Assembly (NCBI GenBank): GCA_025356015.1
Contig: JANXYO010000036.1
Location: 1 to 64,000, forward strand
Length of the DNA stretch: 64,000 nucleotides
From: Spirochaetaceae bacterium
GTDB lineage: Bacteria > Spirochaetota > Spirochaetia > Treponematales > Rectinemataceae
Reading direction: 5' to 3'
The notes beneath the pieces were generated by a model. It saw nothing but the letters and a program-made list of their open reading frames with translations, ran no database searches and was not told where the DNA came from. Below, one piece after another: positions 8,556 through 19,233 of the stretch. The position numbers and the translations under genes were made by a program. Positions within the stretch are counted from its first letter, which is position 1, and each line of letters starts with the position of its first letter.

Positions 8556-10406
8556 ATGAGCGAGGCCAATTCTGTCGACCTTTCGAGTGGCGGCGCGGAC
8601 CTGGACGATGGCGGGTCGAGCAAGGGGCTCGGCTTCGACCTTGGCCTGACCTTTTTCTTCGTCGCCCTTGTCACCCTCCTCGACTACGCGACCGGGGTCC
8701 AGCTCTCCTTCTCCCTGTTCTACCTCCTGCCGGTCAGCCTGATCAGCTGGCGCCGGGGCATATGGTTCGGCCTTGGCTTCGCCCTGCTCTGCGTCCTCCT
8801 CCGCTTCGGCGCGGACAGGGTCGGAGGCCGCGCATACGCACATCTGTATATCGCGTACTGGAACACCGGGGTGAGGCTCGGAGTCCTTCTCGTGACCGCT
8901 GTCCTTGTGTCCAAGCTGCGCAAGGCCCTAAGGCTCGCCGATGGAGCGAGGGATGCCGCCCTCGCCGCATCCAGAGCGAAATCCGAGTTCCTCTCGAGCA
9001 TGAGCCACGAGATCCGCACTCCCTTGAGCGCCATCCTCGCCATGGCCGATGCCCTCGCAGAGACGAGGCTGGACCAGAGCCAGACAGAGTACGTCCAGCT
9101 CTTCAGACAGGAGGGCAAACGCCTGCTAGCCCTGATCAGCGACCTCCTCGATGGGGCAAAGATCGAGGCTGGGCGCTTCGCCGCCGAGAGGAGCGCATTC
9201 TCGCTCACAAGCCTCCTCGCGGAGCTGGGCTCTATCGTCGCGTCCCAGTCCAGGGCCAAGGACCTGGCTTTCTCACTCGAGCCATCTCCTGATCTTCCTG
9301 CCCGGATCATCGGCGACCCCCTGCTACTGCGGCGGACCCTCCTCAATCTCACGGCAAACGCCGTCAAGTTCACTCCAAGCGGAGGGATCACCCTCAGGGC
9401 CGAGCGCGATCCTGATGATCCCGAGGGCAGCCTGAGCTTCAGCGTCACCGACACCGGCATCGGAATTCCCGAGGAAGCCCTCGGCCGCCTCTTCCTGCCC
9501 TTCTCCCAGGCCGACGCCTCCATCGCCCGCGACTATGGCGGGACCGGGCTCGGCCTGAGCCTGTGCAAGAGCTTTGTCGAGTTGATGGGAGGGAAGATCG
9601 GGGCGAAGAGCCTCGTCGGGAAGGGGAGCGTGTTTTCCTTCACGGTCCCCTTGGTGTCAGTGTCCTCCGAGCCCGGCCCGGCCCTTGAGGAGATACGGGA
9701 GGTCCCTGTCGTCCTTGATCGCCCCATCAGGATACTCGTGGTGGAGGACTATGACGCGAACCGGGCCATTGTGAGGACTTTTCTCAAGAACACCCCCTAC
9801 CTGATCGACGAAGCCTTGAATGGCAAGGAAGGAATCGAGAAATTCCGGAGCTCAAGCTATGACCTGGTGCTGATGGACGTCCAGATGCCGGTCATGGACG
9901 GCTACGAGGCGACCAAGGCGATCAGGCAGCTCGAGCGTGAAGGCGGCGGACCACGCACACCCATCATCGCCTTGACTGCCCATGCCTCGGCGACCGAGAT
10001 CCACAGGACCACGATCGCCGGCTTCGATGCCCACCTCACCAAGCCCTACACGAGGGCGAGCCTGCTTGCGGCGATTGCCGCCGGAGCCGGGGACGGGGAT
10101 CGATTCCAGCGGTGGGACCTGGCACATGATCCGGACATCGCCGAACTCGTACCCGCCTTTCTCAAGGACCTTCGTGCGATGCTCGTCCAGGCCCGCTTCG
10201 AGCTGGGCAGGGAGGGTTATGACGAGCTGGCCCGCATCGGCCACAGGCTCAAGGGCTCGGGAGGGATGTTCGGCTTCGACGCGGTATCACAGCTGGGTGC
10301 GGAGCTCGAGCGCTGCTCGGGAAAGGCCGAGCCTGCCCGGCTGGGGCATATCCTGGCAGAACTGGAAAGCCTCGAAGAAAAGGAGACGAGCCGTGTCAAG
10401 CCATAG
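8556..10406 (+). CDS. Hybrid sensor histidine kinase with receiver and HPt domains
   Basis: A 616-residue protein from the ATG at 8556; the frame is open upstream to 8424 and the true start is uncertain. Four or so membrane segments (about residues 30-120) form an N-terminal sensor. A HisKA domain has SHEIRTP with the phosphoacceptor His near 151. A HATPase domain shows NLTANAVKF, DTGIGI and GGTGLGL. A receiver domain has its phosphorylatable Asp near 441 (LMDVQMPVMDG). A C-terminal HPt domain has IGHRLKGSGG with His near 563. It is therefore a complete phosphorelay in one polypeptide. The next gene, a receiver/metallo-beta-lactamase fusion, overlaps its 3' end by 14 bases and is the likely final acceptor. 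It is divergent from the oxidoreductase operon. Confidence 0.9.
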   Translation: MSEANSVDLSSGGADLDDGGSSKGLGFDLGLTFFFVALVTLLDYATGVQLSFSLFYLLPVSLISWRRGIWFGLGFALLCVLLRFGADRVGGRAYAHLYIAYWNTGVRLGVLLVTAVLVSKLRKALRLADGARDAALAASRAKSEFLSSMSHEIRTPLSAILAMADALAETRLDQSQTEYVQLFRQEGKRLLALISDLLDGAKIEAGRFAAERSAFSLTSLLAELGSIVASQSRAKDLAFSLEPSPDLPARIIGDPLLLRRTLLNLTANAVKFTPSGGITLRAERDPDDPEGSLSFSVTDTGIGIPEEALGRLFLPFSQADASIARDYGGTGLGLSLCKSFVELMGGKIGAKSLVGKGSVFSFTVPLVSVSSEPGPALEEIREVPVVLDRPIRILVVEDYDANRAIVRTFLKNTPYLIDEALNGKEGIEKFRSSSYDLVLMDVQMPVMDGYEATKAIRQLEREGGGPRTPIIALTAHASATEIHRTTIAGFDAHLTKPYTRASLLAAIAAGAGDGDRFQRWDLAHDPDIAELVPAFLKDLRAMLVQARFELGREGYDELARIGHRLKGSGGMFGFDAVSQLGAELERCSGKAEPARLGHILAELESLEEKETSRVKP

Positions 10407-11733
10407 CTCCCCACCCAGGCGTGTCCTGGTCGCCGATGACGTCGAATCCATGGCCCTTCTCATGAAACGGGTGCTGGAGCGCGAAGGCTATTCCGTGGAG
10501 ACGGCGGCCGACGGCAAGGACTGCCTCGAGAAGACGGCATCCTTCGGGCCCGAGCTCGTGATCGTCGATATCATGATGCCAAGACTCCACGGCCTTGATG
10601 TGCTCAAGCGGATAAAGGCCGATCCCGCCCTCTCCACGACCGGAGTGATCGTCTGCACGGCGAAGAGCTACAAGCCCGACGAGGAGCTCGCCCTGGCCGA
10701 AGGCGCCTTCGCTGTCATCGAGAAACCATTCAGGCCCGAGCTGCTCGCGGCCAGGGCGCGCGAGTTCTTCTCCGGCATGAGGGCAGGAGCCACCGAGGGA
10801 GCTCTCCCCTCGGCTGGAGCCGGAAGCGGCCTGTACAGCCCCTCCTTCGATGAGAATCGGGCGAAGATCAGGCTCTGGGGAACGCGGGGATCCATTCCCG
10901 TCTCGGGGAGCCGATACGCCCGATATGGAGGGAACACCTCCTGCATGTCGGTCGAGCGCGGGAAGGACATGGTCATCATCGACGCGGGCTCGGGGATCAG
11001 GGATCTTGGCATCGAGGTCGCGAAACGGGGGCCGGCCAGGATACACCTCTTCATCGGACATACGCACTGGGACCACATCCAGGGCTTCCCCTTCTTCCTC
11101 CCGGCCTACATCCCCGGCTTCGAGATCTTCGTCTACGGAGCCTCGGGTTTCGGGAAAGACCTCGAGTCGGTTTTCCACGGCCAGCTCGACAGCGACTACT
11201 TCCCGGTCCAGATGGAGGACATGAGGGCCGGCCTGGAGTTCAGGCGGCTCGAGGAGAACCCCGTCACGATCGGAGACATGAAGGTCAGCTGGGAGTTCAC
11301 CCACCACCCGGGAGCGACCCTCTGCTACAAGGTCGAAACAGGGGGCAAATCGGCCTGCTACATGACCGACAACGAGTTCCTGAAGGGCTACCTCGGCGAT
11401 CCGCGGGCAGCCGAGACCGACGCGGAGCTGCTGGCCCCCTACCGAAAGATCATGGACTTCGTTGCGGACTCGGACATCCTCATCGCCGAGGCACAGTATA
11501 CGAACGAGGAATACCGGACCAAAATCGGCTGGGGCCACTCTTCTGTCTCGAGCGCCTGCCTCCTGGCCAAGCTCGGCCGCATCAGGGACTGGGTGGTCGT
11601 CCACCACGACCCCCAGCACGACGACTTCTTCGTCGAGGAGAAGCTTGGCCTCATGAAGCAGGTGTGCCGCCACCTCGGCTTCGCCTGCGAGATACGAGGC
11701 GGCTTCGACGGGATGGTCGAGTACCTCGACTAG
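10393..11733 (+). CDS. Response regulator with metallo-beta-lactamase-fold output domain
   Basis: A 446-residue protein starting at GTG 10393, with AGGAG six to ten bases upstream inside the kinase gene. The N-terminal receiver domain has the acidic pair ADD, the phosphoacceptor Asp near 59 (VIVDIMMP) and a late Lys in EKPF. After a roughly 30-residue linker, a metallo-beta-lactamase fold starts near residue 157 (RLWGTRGSIP). It carries the metal motif HTHWDH (His 223, His 225, Asp 227, His 228), then THHPG, TDNEF and HHDPQHDD. This suggests a phosphorylation-controlled hydrolase. Known relatives of the GTRGSIP subgroup include phosphodiesterase-like and RNase Z-like proteins. The substrate is unknown. 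Overlap with the hybrid kinase gene indicates a cognate pair. Confidence 0.9.
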   Translation: MSSHSSPPRRVLVADDVESMALLMKRVLEREGYSVETAADGKDCLEKTASFGPELVIVDIMMPRLHGLDVLKRIKADPALSTTGVIVCTAKSYKPDEELALAEGAFAVIEKPFRPELLAARAREFFSGMRAGATEGALPSAGAGSGLYSPSFDENRAKIRLWGTRGSIPVSGSRYARYGGNTSCMSVERGKDMVIIDAGSGIRDLGIEVAKRGPARIHLFIGHTHWDHIQGFPFFLPAYIPGFEIFVYGASGFGKDLESVFHGQLDSDYFPVQMEDMRAGLEFRRLEENPVTIGDMKVSWEFTHHPGATLCYKVETGGKSACYMTDNEFLKGYLGDPRAAETDAELLAPYRKIMDFVADSDILIAEAQYTNEEYRTKIGWGHSSVSSACLLAKLGRIRDWVVVHHDPQHDDFFVEEKLGLMKQVCRHLGFACEIRGGFDGMVEYLD

Positions 11734-11757
11734 GGGCCGTGGCGCCCTCGCGGAAGG

Positions 11758-11877
11758 GGCAAGAAAAAAGTTTTCGGGTGCCTGAATCTTCCTTCCATCC
11801 TTTCGGTTTGCGGTATAGAATGCGGCACAGAGGCGCGGAAAGCCATCGAGATCGTTTTGGCAGGGAGGGCGTGGCCC
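11758..11877 (+). repeat. Copied uxaE leader fragment (89 bp plus 30 bp)
   Basis: Positions 11758-11846 are identical over 89 bp to 33715-33803, the region just before the uxaE gene. Positions 11848-11877 are identical over 30 bp to 33867-33896, inside codons of uxaE. The 63 bases that separate these two blocks at uxaE, including its start codon, are replaced here by one C. The copied piece includes a TATAGAAT box (11814-11821). The copy ends abruptly where an unrelated, oppositely oriented gene fragment begins. No insertion-sequence ends or target duplication were seen. This is a partial duplicate or recombination scar, not a gene. Confidence 0.93.
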
Positions 11878-12052
11878 CGCCTAGGCCCAGCCCGAGCATC
11901 GCCGCCGACACGATGGCGAAGACGAAGTGATGGCTGAGCATCACGGAGAATATCCGTGTCAGGGTCACCTCGAAGACGAACACGGAGAGGCTCACGAAGA
12001 AGATCGCGGGGAGCATCGGCCAGAAGCGGTGCGTTGCCACAGTATCGCTCAT
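11878..12052 (-). pseudogene. N-terminal remnant of a membrane protein, probably spermidine synthase-like
   Basis: An ATG at 12052 with a good GGAG site upstream opens a frame of about 58 sensible residues: a short polar start and then two hydrophobic segments with FFVSLSVFVFEVTLTRIFSV and AAMLGLGLGG. The pattern (E-x-x-x-T-R after the first segment, a Gly-rich second segment) matches the N-terminal membrane part of polyamine aminopropyltransferase-like proteins. It then runs into the copied uxaE leader at 11877, where meaning is lost. It follows the cupredoxin gene in the same direction with a 41-base gap, so it was probably the last gene of the copper operon before truncation. The family call is moderate; the truncation is clear. 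Confidence 0.7.
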
Positions 12053-12093
12053 TGGTATCTCCTCGGTTTCCTGCATTTTCCCTGCGTGTCACG

Positions 12094-12467
12094 CTATTCG
12101 ACGATGAGCTTCCCGCGAAGCATCCCCATGCCGCAGCGGAAGTCGTAGACCCCGGCCTTGTCGGGCTTCGCGTCGATGACGACCTCGACGCCCTCGGGGA
12201 GGTCTGCGGCGAGCCCCAAATCGGGAAACACGACCTTCTCCGAGCAGGCAGAGCTTTCGCGCCGAGTGAAGCGAAGCCGTATGGGCCGGCCGAGCTTGGC
12301 GACGATGACGTCGGGAGTGTAGCCGCCCTTGACCGCGATGGAGATCTCTTGGATCTCGCCGCTCGCGGCGGCGGCCTTCATCCCGGTCCGCGGCTTCCCC
12401 CAGAAGAACCAGGCGATGAGGGCGATGAGGGCCAGGCCCACGGCGTTGACGAGGATCAGATCGAGGC

Positions 12468-12471
<4 letters not shown>
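12094..12471 (-). CDS. Membrane-anchored cupredoxin-domain protein
   Basis: A 125-residue protein with one N-terminal membrane helix (about residues 5-24) and then a single cupredoxin-like beta sandwich. Potential copper ligands are the Cys in ESSACSEKV and the Cys and Met residues in [10 protein letters not shown] at the C-terminal end. The domain should sit outside the cytoplasmic membrane. Its start codon overlaps the stop codon of the copper ATPase gene by four bases, so it is co-translated with that exporter. It probably receives or buffers copper ions delivered by the ATPase. The two cupredoxin domains in the protein at 17186-19189 have the same general Cys and C-x-MGM pattern. Confidence 0.87.
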
Positions 12472-14998
<2,527 letters not shown>

Positions 14999-15002
<4 letters not shown>

Positions 15003-15190
15003 GTTTTCTTGTGCGCGTAGCCGTGGGGGTCTTTGTCGAAGTCCTTCACGCAGGAGGTCGAGCAGAAGTAGAAGGTCATGCCCTCGTGCATCCTCGTCGC
15101 CGCCGCCTCCGAAGCCGCGATTTCCATCCCGCATACGGGATCCCGGACCTTCGCTCCGGTCGACAGACTGCCATGCTTGCCGTGTTCCAT
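14999..15190 (-). CDS. Small YHS-domain metal-binding protein
   Basis: A 63-residue protein consisting almost only of a YHS domain: DPVCGMEI near the start, then [12 protein letters not shown]. These two Cys blocks bind metal in related proteins linked to copper ATPases and heavy-metal resistance. A strong AAGGAGG site lies just before the ATG at 15190. The stop overlaps the ATPase start codon, so it may be a free-standing version of the N-terminal YHS domains that are fused to the ATPase in other bacteria. Confidence 0.9.
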
Positions 15191-15272
15191 ACCTTCCTCC
15201 TTGTCCCGCCTCGTCGCGGGGACATGTATCAGGTTTCGCGAAACTCACAGACATCGAATGGCGAATGCGCTG

Positions 15273-15941
15273 CTAGGGCCTTCCCCCTCCTTCCGCATGG
15301 ATCCTCGCCTCGAAAAGGGAGACCTCTCCGAAGAGCGTGGCATAGCGTCCATGGCGCCTGACCTCTCCAAAACCCGCATCGTGGAGCATCGATGGAATGA
15401 GCCCGAGGGCGTTGGCGCGGGTCCGGTCCCGCCCATCCAGAGTCCGGGGAAGCTCGAAGGCCAGCCTAAGAAGGATATTGCTCGAGCGATCGAAGTCCGC
15501 CAGATAGAGGCTTCCGCCGCGGCGGAGGACACGTCTGATTTCCCTGAGGGCCGCAATCTTCTCGTCATCCAGGAGGTGGTGGAACACGAAGCTTGACAGG
15601 ATGGCGTCGTAACTCCCGTCGGCGTAGGGGAAGCCGCCGCCGTCATAGCCCTGAAAATCGATGCCGGCGGCGCGTTTGGCTGCCTTCGACTTGGCGATCT
15701 CAAGCACCGCCGGGTCGACGTCCAAGCCGGAGACCTCGATGTCGGGTCGGGACTGCTTCACGATGAGCGCAAGCGTCCCCGTCCCGCAGCCGAAGTCGAG
15801 GAGCTTCTTGATGTCCGAGGCCAGCGCCCATTCGGCGAGATCCCGCTTGATCCTGTGCTCGGGCATGAAGGCCCGCATGAAAGGATCGAAGAAGGGGGTC
15901 AGGAAGGGGACGCGGAGGGCGGGAACGAATGATCTCTCCAT
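15273..15941 (-). CDS. Class I SAM-dependent methyltransferase
   Basis: A roughly 222-residue methyltransferase of the UbiE/type 11 group. Motif I is LLDFGCGTGTLAL (near residue 50), followed by an acidic residue in GLDVDP and a post-motif SFVFHHLLDD block. The ATG at 15941 has AGGAG at the right distance. The substrate is not evident. It lies at the head of the copper operon on the minus strand, 82 bases before the YHS gene, and could share a promoter. Methyltransferases of this type are common next to metal resistance genes but a direct role in metal detoxification is not shown here. Confidence 0.85.
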   Translation of the reverse strand: MERSFVPALRVPFLTPFFDPFMRAFMPEHRIKRDLAEWALASDIKKLLDFGCGTGTLALIVKQSRPDIEVSGLDVDPAVLEIAKSKAAKRAAGIDFQGYDGGGFPYADGSYDAILSSFVFHHLLDDEKIAALREIRRVLRRGGSLYLADFDRSSNILLRLAFELPRTLDGRDRTRANALGLIPSMLHDAGFGEVRRHGRYATLFGEVSLFEARIHAEGGGRP

Positions 15942-16064
15942 CAAGCACTCCTGCTAGCTAGGCGCCATCGGATACGACATGCTTCCGTGTTCGCCTAATA
16001 TACTCAGCAAATGGGAAGCCGATTGCTCCGGAGCCCATCCGGTCCTTTCGAGCTGCCGGCGCGC

Positions 16065-16370
16065 TCAGCCGGCGCCGTGCTGGTGCTCGACCGCCTCATC
16101 CTCGCGAGGCTGCCTGCGCTTCGTCCTAGCCTTGTTGCCCATCATGAACATCATGGGGATCATCATAATCGGGCAGAGGAGGAAGCTGTACTTGGCCAGG
16201 CGGTCGATTCCGGGTATGCCGCGCAGCAGGGGCAGCAGGGCGACGATGAGGATGGGCAGCCCGCAGCAGAGCAGCATCATGAGCATGTGGCCGATCCCGC
16301 TGTTGTGATCGCCGTGGCCGTTCTTGTCTTGAGCGGCGTCTTCCTGGTCGTGGTTACCGTGGCAGTTCAT
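16065..16370 (-). CDS. Small His- and Met-rich membrane protein of the copper region
   Basis: A 101-residue protein from the ATG at 16370, preceded by GGAAGGAG. The N-terminal 28 residues are full of His, Asp and Asn (for example NCHGNHDQED and GHGDHNSGIGH), a likely metal-binding tail. Two hydrophobic segments follow, the first containing Cys-Cys (MLLCCGLPILIV) and the second rich in Met (PIMMIPMMFMM). The C-terminal tail ends in EHQHGAG. No family is recognised with confidence. Composition and position between copper genes suggest a small copper-binding or chaperone-like membrane protein. A TTCATC-type repeat lies 30-58 bases upstream of its start. Confidence 0.75.
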   Translation of the reverse strand: MNCHGNHDQEDAAQDKNGHGDHNSGIGHMLMMLLCCGLPILIVALLPLLRGIPGIDRLAKYSFLLCPIMMIPMMFMMGNKARTKRRQPREDEAVEHQHGAG

Positions 16371-16399
16371 AGTGTGGTTTCTCCTTCCGGACCTCAACT

Positions 16400-16428
16400 C
16401 TACTTCATCATCATGAAGGGAAGATGAA
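16400..16428 (-). promoter_or_regulatory. Candidate OmpR-type operator, copy 1
   Basis: On the minus strand this reads TTCATC-TTCCC-TTCATG: two hexamers whose centres are 11 bp apart, the spacing used by OmpR/PhoB-type regulators. The plus-strand blocks CTACTTCATC (16400-16409) and ATGAAGGGAAGATGAA (16413-16428) both recur at 16937-16979. It is just upstream of the His/Met-rich membrane protein gene. The regulator is unknown. Confidence 0.45.
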
Positions 16429-16485
16429 CCAAGGATGTCGTTTGCGATATTGCGCCGAGCGGCCCCGGGCCAGCCGGCAGTCGGC

Positions 16486-16869
16486 CTATCTTCCCGCCCG
16501 CGGCTCGTTGTTCAGGTATCCGTCCACCTTCTCCATGACAAGCTCCCGGATTGCGGTCTCAAGCTCGCCGGCCGCCGAGAGGACTGCGTTTCTCAGATCG
16601 CCGAGCCGGGAGACGGATGGATGCGTGAAGGTGGGGCTCATCTTCATGCCAAGGACATCTTCGCCCGAATCCACGCTGAAGAATGAGGCGGCATGGCGCC
16701 TGGTCCACATGAAGGCATGCTCGTCCCGCCCTCTATCGAAGCAGAACTGGAATCCCTCGACATCGCCATCATCGTCGTACCAGACTATCAGGTCGACAGA
16801 CGCGTCGCGGAACCAGCGCCTCCTTCCCTCTCCCTTTACTTGGTACACCCCGAGCACTTCTGACAACAC
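16486..16869 (-). CDS. Hypothetical protein
   Basis: A 127-residue cytoplasmic-type protein without a signal peptide or membrane segment. The chosen start is GTG 16869, with GGGGAGG five bases upstream. The N-terminal half has alternating strands with many aromatic residues (RRRWFRDASVDLIVWYDDD, EGFQFCFDRG, AFMWTR); the C-terminal half is helical. I do not recognise a family. It lies between two copies of the same TTCATC-type regulatory repeat and in the same direction as the copper genes to its left, so it may belong to that regulon. Confidence 0.7.
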   Translation of the reverse strand: MLSEVLGVYQVKGEGRRRWFRDASVDLIVWYDDDGDVEGFQFCFDRGRDEHAFMWTRRHAASFFSVDSGEDVLGMKMSPTFTHPSVSRLGDLRNAVLSAAGELETAIRELVMEKVDGYLNNEPRAGR

Positions 16870-16936
16870 GAGGACCTCCCCGGCATGGCCCGCCTCGAGA
16901 CTGATAAGAATGACTGAAAATGAGAAGTGCCTACCC

Positions 16937-16980
16937 CTACTTCATCCAATCTATCCCTGCCGGATGAAGGGAAGATGAAG
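16937..16980. promoter_or_regulatory. Candidate OmpR-type operator, copy 2, between divergent copper genes
   Basis: On the minus strand the core reads CTTCATC-TTCC-CTTCATC, a direct repeat with 11-bp period (16963-16980). A third CTTCATC block sits on the plus strand at 16940-16946. The element lies 68-111 bases upstream of the hypothetical gene on the left and about 200 bases before the fusion gene at 17186. A weaker TTCACA/TTCATG pair, also 11 bp apart, is at 17101-17117, closer to the rightward gene. The rest of 16981-17185 shows no gene I can support. Confidence 0.45.
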
Positions 16981-17185
16981 CCTTGATGTCAATTGTCGGA
17001 TCATCGAAGCTCCAGACACAAAGGGGCAAGCTGGGGGCTGCGGATGCCGCGTGCCCGATCGCACCTAATTCCCTTAACCTACACAAGAAACAGGCCGCGT
17101 TCACACTCCGTTCATGCGGGGCTGCTAGATTCTCCGGGTCTTTGCTGCGCTGGAAAAGGTTCATGAAAGCCGAGGAGGCCATGCG

Positions 17186-19189
17186 ATGGGGAATAGGACG
17201 CTGACGCTGCATGTCGAGGGGATGACCTGCTCGTCCTGCGAGGCCCGGATAGAGAAGGCGCTGCTCGCCGTCCCCGGAATTTCGCGCGCCACGGCCAGGG
17301 CCCAGGGTGGGCAGGTCGTCCTCGAGTACGAGGACGGCCTGGCCTCCCCTGCCGCCGCCAGGGCGGCGATCGAGAAGGCCGGCTACACGGTGCGGGACAA
17401 GGGGAACGCGAGCACCCTCATCGCCCTCGGCATAGGCCTCGTGCTGGCCTCGGCCTACATGATCGCGAGCTCAGCGGGACTCTTCAACGCCCTGCCCAAG
17501 ATCGACGCCACGATCGGCTACGGCATGCTCTTCGTGGTCGGCCTCCTCACCTCGGTCCACTGCGTGGCCATGTGCGGCGGCATAGCCCTGTCGCAGAGCA
17601 TCAAGGCCCTGCCCGCGGGCGCGGTCGATGACAAGACGCCCTCCCGCCCCCTCGGCGGCAATCTCAGCAGGCTCGTCCCTGGCCTCCTGTACAACGGCGG
17701 CCGGATCATCTCCTACACGATCGTGGGCGGCATCGTCGGCGCCCTTGGATCGGCCTTCGATTTCTCTCCCACCATCAAGGGCATGATCGCCGGCGCGGCC
17801 GGACTCTTCATGCTCTACCTCGGCCTCAAGATGCTCGGCCTGGTTCCCGCCATGCCGAAGCTTACGCGTCTCCTGCCGGCCGCCGCGGCCGAGAGGATCG
17901 AGGCGATGCGGCAGACCGCCGCCGGCCGCGGCCCCTTTGCGATCGGCCTCCTCAACGGCCTCATGCCCTGCGGCCCCCTGCAGACCATGCAGCTCTACGC
18001 CCTCGGAACGGGGAGTCTCATGGCGGGCGCCCTCTCCATGTTCATCTTCTCGGTGGGGACGGTGCCCCTCATGCTCGCCTTCGGCCTCGCGGCGACCCTC
18101 CTGCCCCGGCGTTTCCTCCCCGTCATGGTCAAGGCCAGCGCCATCCTCGTCATGTTCCTCGGCGTCGTCACCTTCTCGCGGGCGGCCTCGCTCGCGGGCA
18201 TCGCCCTCCCCTCCTTCGGACCGGGCAGCGGCCTCTCCCTTGCCGCGGCAGGCGCCGTGGCCGGCTCCGGCGAGGGCCCCACGGCAGGAGCCGGCGATGG
18301 CCTGGTGGCGACGACGGTCTCGGGCACGACGAACGCGGGCATCGTGGCCAAGCTCGAGAACGGCGTCCAGACGGTGACCACCGAGTTCAAGGACGGCTAC
18401 TACGTCCCCTTCACCGTCCAGGCCGGGGTCCCGGTCAAATGGACGATCCGCGTCACCGAGGACGAGCTCAACGGCTGCAACAACCCCGTGACGATCCCAG
18501 CCTACGGCATCAGAAAGGTCCTCGTCCCCGGGGACAACCTCGTCGAGTTCACGCCCAAGAAGACGGGCACCATCGTCTACACCTGCTGGATGGGCATGAT
18601 CACGAGCCGGATCAGGGTAGTGGCTGACCTCTCCAGCGCCCCGGCGGCCGGCGATGCCGCCGACGGATCGGTAGCCGCCGCCGATGGCTCGGCCCCTGAC
18701 GGCTCCCAGGCCTCGAGGCTCCAGGGCCTCCTCGGCGGTGGCGCCGGCTGCTGCTCGGGCACGAACAACCCGGCCTTCGCAGGCGGCCGCGTCCCGACCG
18801 ACACCATCGGCATGCCGGTCGTCAAGGACGGCGTGCAGGAGATCACGATCACCGTCGACAACCGGGGCTACACGCCCGCCGCGATCTTGCTCCAGAAGGG
18901 GATGAAGGCCGTCATCAAGTTCAAGGCCGCCCAGCTGAGCTCCTGCAACAACGTCGTGATGTTCCCCGAGTACAACGGCGGTCTCGACCTCTCCAAGGGC
19001 CAGCTCGAGACCCCGCCCATCCCGATCACCAACGACTTCACCTTCCAGTGCTGGATGGGGATGCTCCACGGCTACGTCAAGACGGTGGACGACCTCGCGA
19101 AGGTCGACGTCGCCAAGGTCAGGGCCGAGCTGTCCAAGTACCGCGCCACCAAGAAGGGCGGGGGAGCGGGCGGCTGCTGCGGCCAGTGA
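17186..19189 (+). CDS. HMA / DsbD-like (urease accessory UreH-type) / double cupredoxin fusion protein
   Basis: A 667-residue membrane protein that joins four metal-related modules. Residues 1-70 are an HMA domain with CSSC at 15-18. Residues about 75-350 are a multi-helix DsbD_2/UreH-type domain with conserved blocks [12 protein letters not shown] and [15 protein letters not shown]. Two cupredoxin domains follow (about 370-490 and 550-645), each with a C-N-N motif and a C-W-MGM motif near its end. The C-terminus is GGCCGQ, a further Cys pair. DsbD_2-type proteins with HMA domains take part in copper delivery and oxidase assembly. This version probably moves copper or electrons across the membrane to its own extracytoplasmic cupredoxins. 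GAGGAGG precedes the ATG. It starts a rightward copper operon. Confidence 0.88.
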   Translation: MGNRTLTLHVEGMTCSSCEARIEKALLAVPGISRATARAQGGQVVLEYEDGLASPAAARAAIEKAGYTVRDKGNASTLIALGIGLVLASAYMIASSAGLFNALPKIDATIGYGMLFVVGLLTSVHCVAMCGGIALSQSIKALPAGAVDDKTPSRPLGGNLSRLVPGLLYNGGRIISYTIVGGIVGALGSAFDFSPTIKGMIAGAAGLFMLYLGLKMLGLVPAMPKLTRLLPAAAAERIEAMRQTAAGRGPFAIGLLNGLMPCGPLQTMQLYALGTGSLMAGALSMFIFSVGTVPLMLAFGLAATLLPRRFLPVMVKASAILVMFLGVVTFSRAASLAGIALPSFGPGSGLSLAAAGAVAGSGEGPTAGAGDGLVATTVSGTTNAGIVAKLENGVQTVTTEFKDGYYVPFTVQAGVPVKWTIRVTEDELNGCNNPVTIPAYGIRKVLVPGDNLVEFTPKKTGTIVYTCWMGMITSRIRVVADLSSAPAAGDAADGSVAAADGSAPDGSQASRLQGLLGGGAGCCSGTNNPAFAGGRVPTDTIGMPVVKDGVQEITITVDNRGYTPAAILLQKGMKAVIKFKAAQLSSCNNVVMFPEYNGGLDLSKGQLETPPIPITNDFTFQCWMGMLHGYVKTVDDLAKVDVAKVRAELSKYRATKKGGGAGGCCGQ

Positions 19190-19233
19190 AGCCACACCAT
19201 AGCGAATCAACATCGAGACAAGGAGAGCCAACG

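Noticed and set aside
16937-17212. 91-residue minus-strand open frame before the copper fusion gene
   Set aside because: It covers a regulatory region, has no ribosome binding site and no recognisable sequence.
17471-19231. 586-residue minus-strand open frame opposite the copper fusion gene
   Set aside because: Composition is dominated by Gly, Arg, Glu and His repeats typical of antisense to GC-rich coding DNA, and no domain or ribosome binding site was found.
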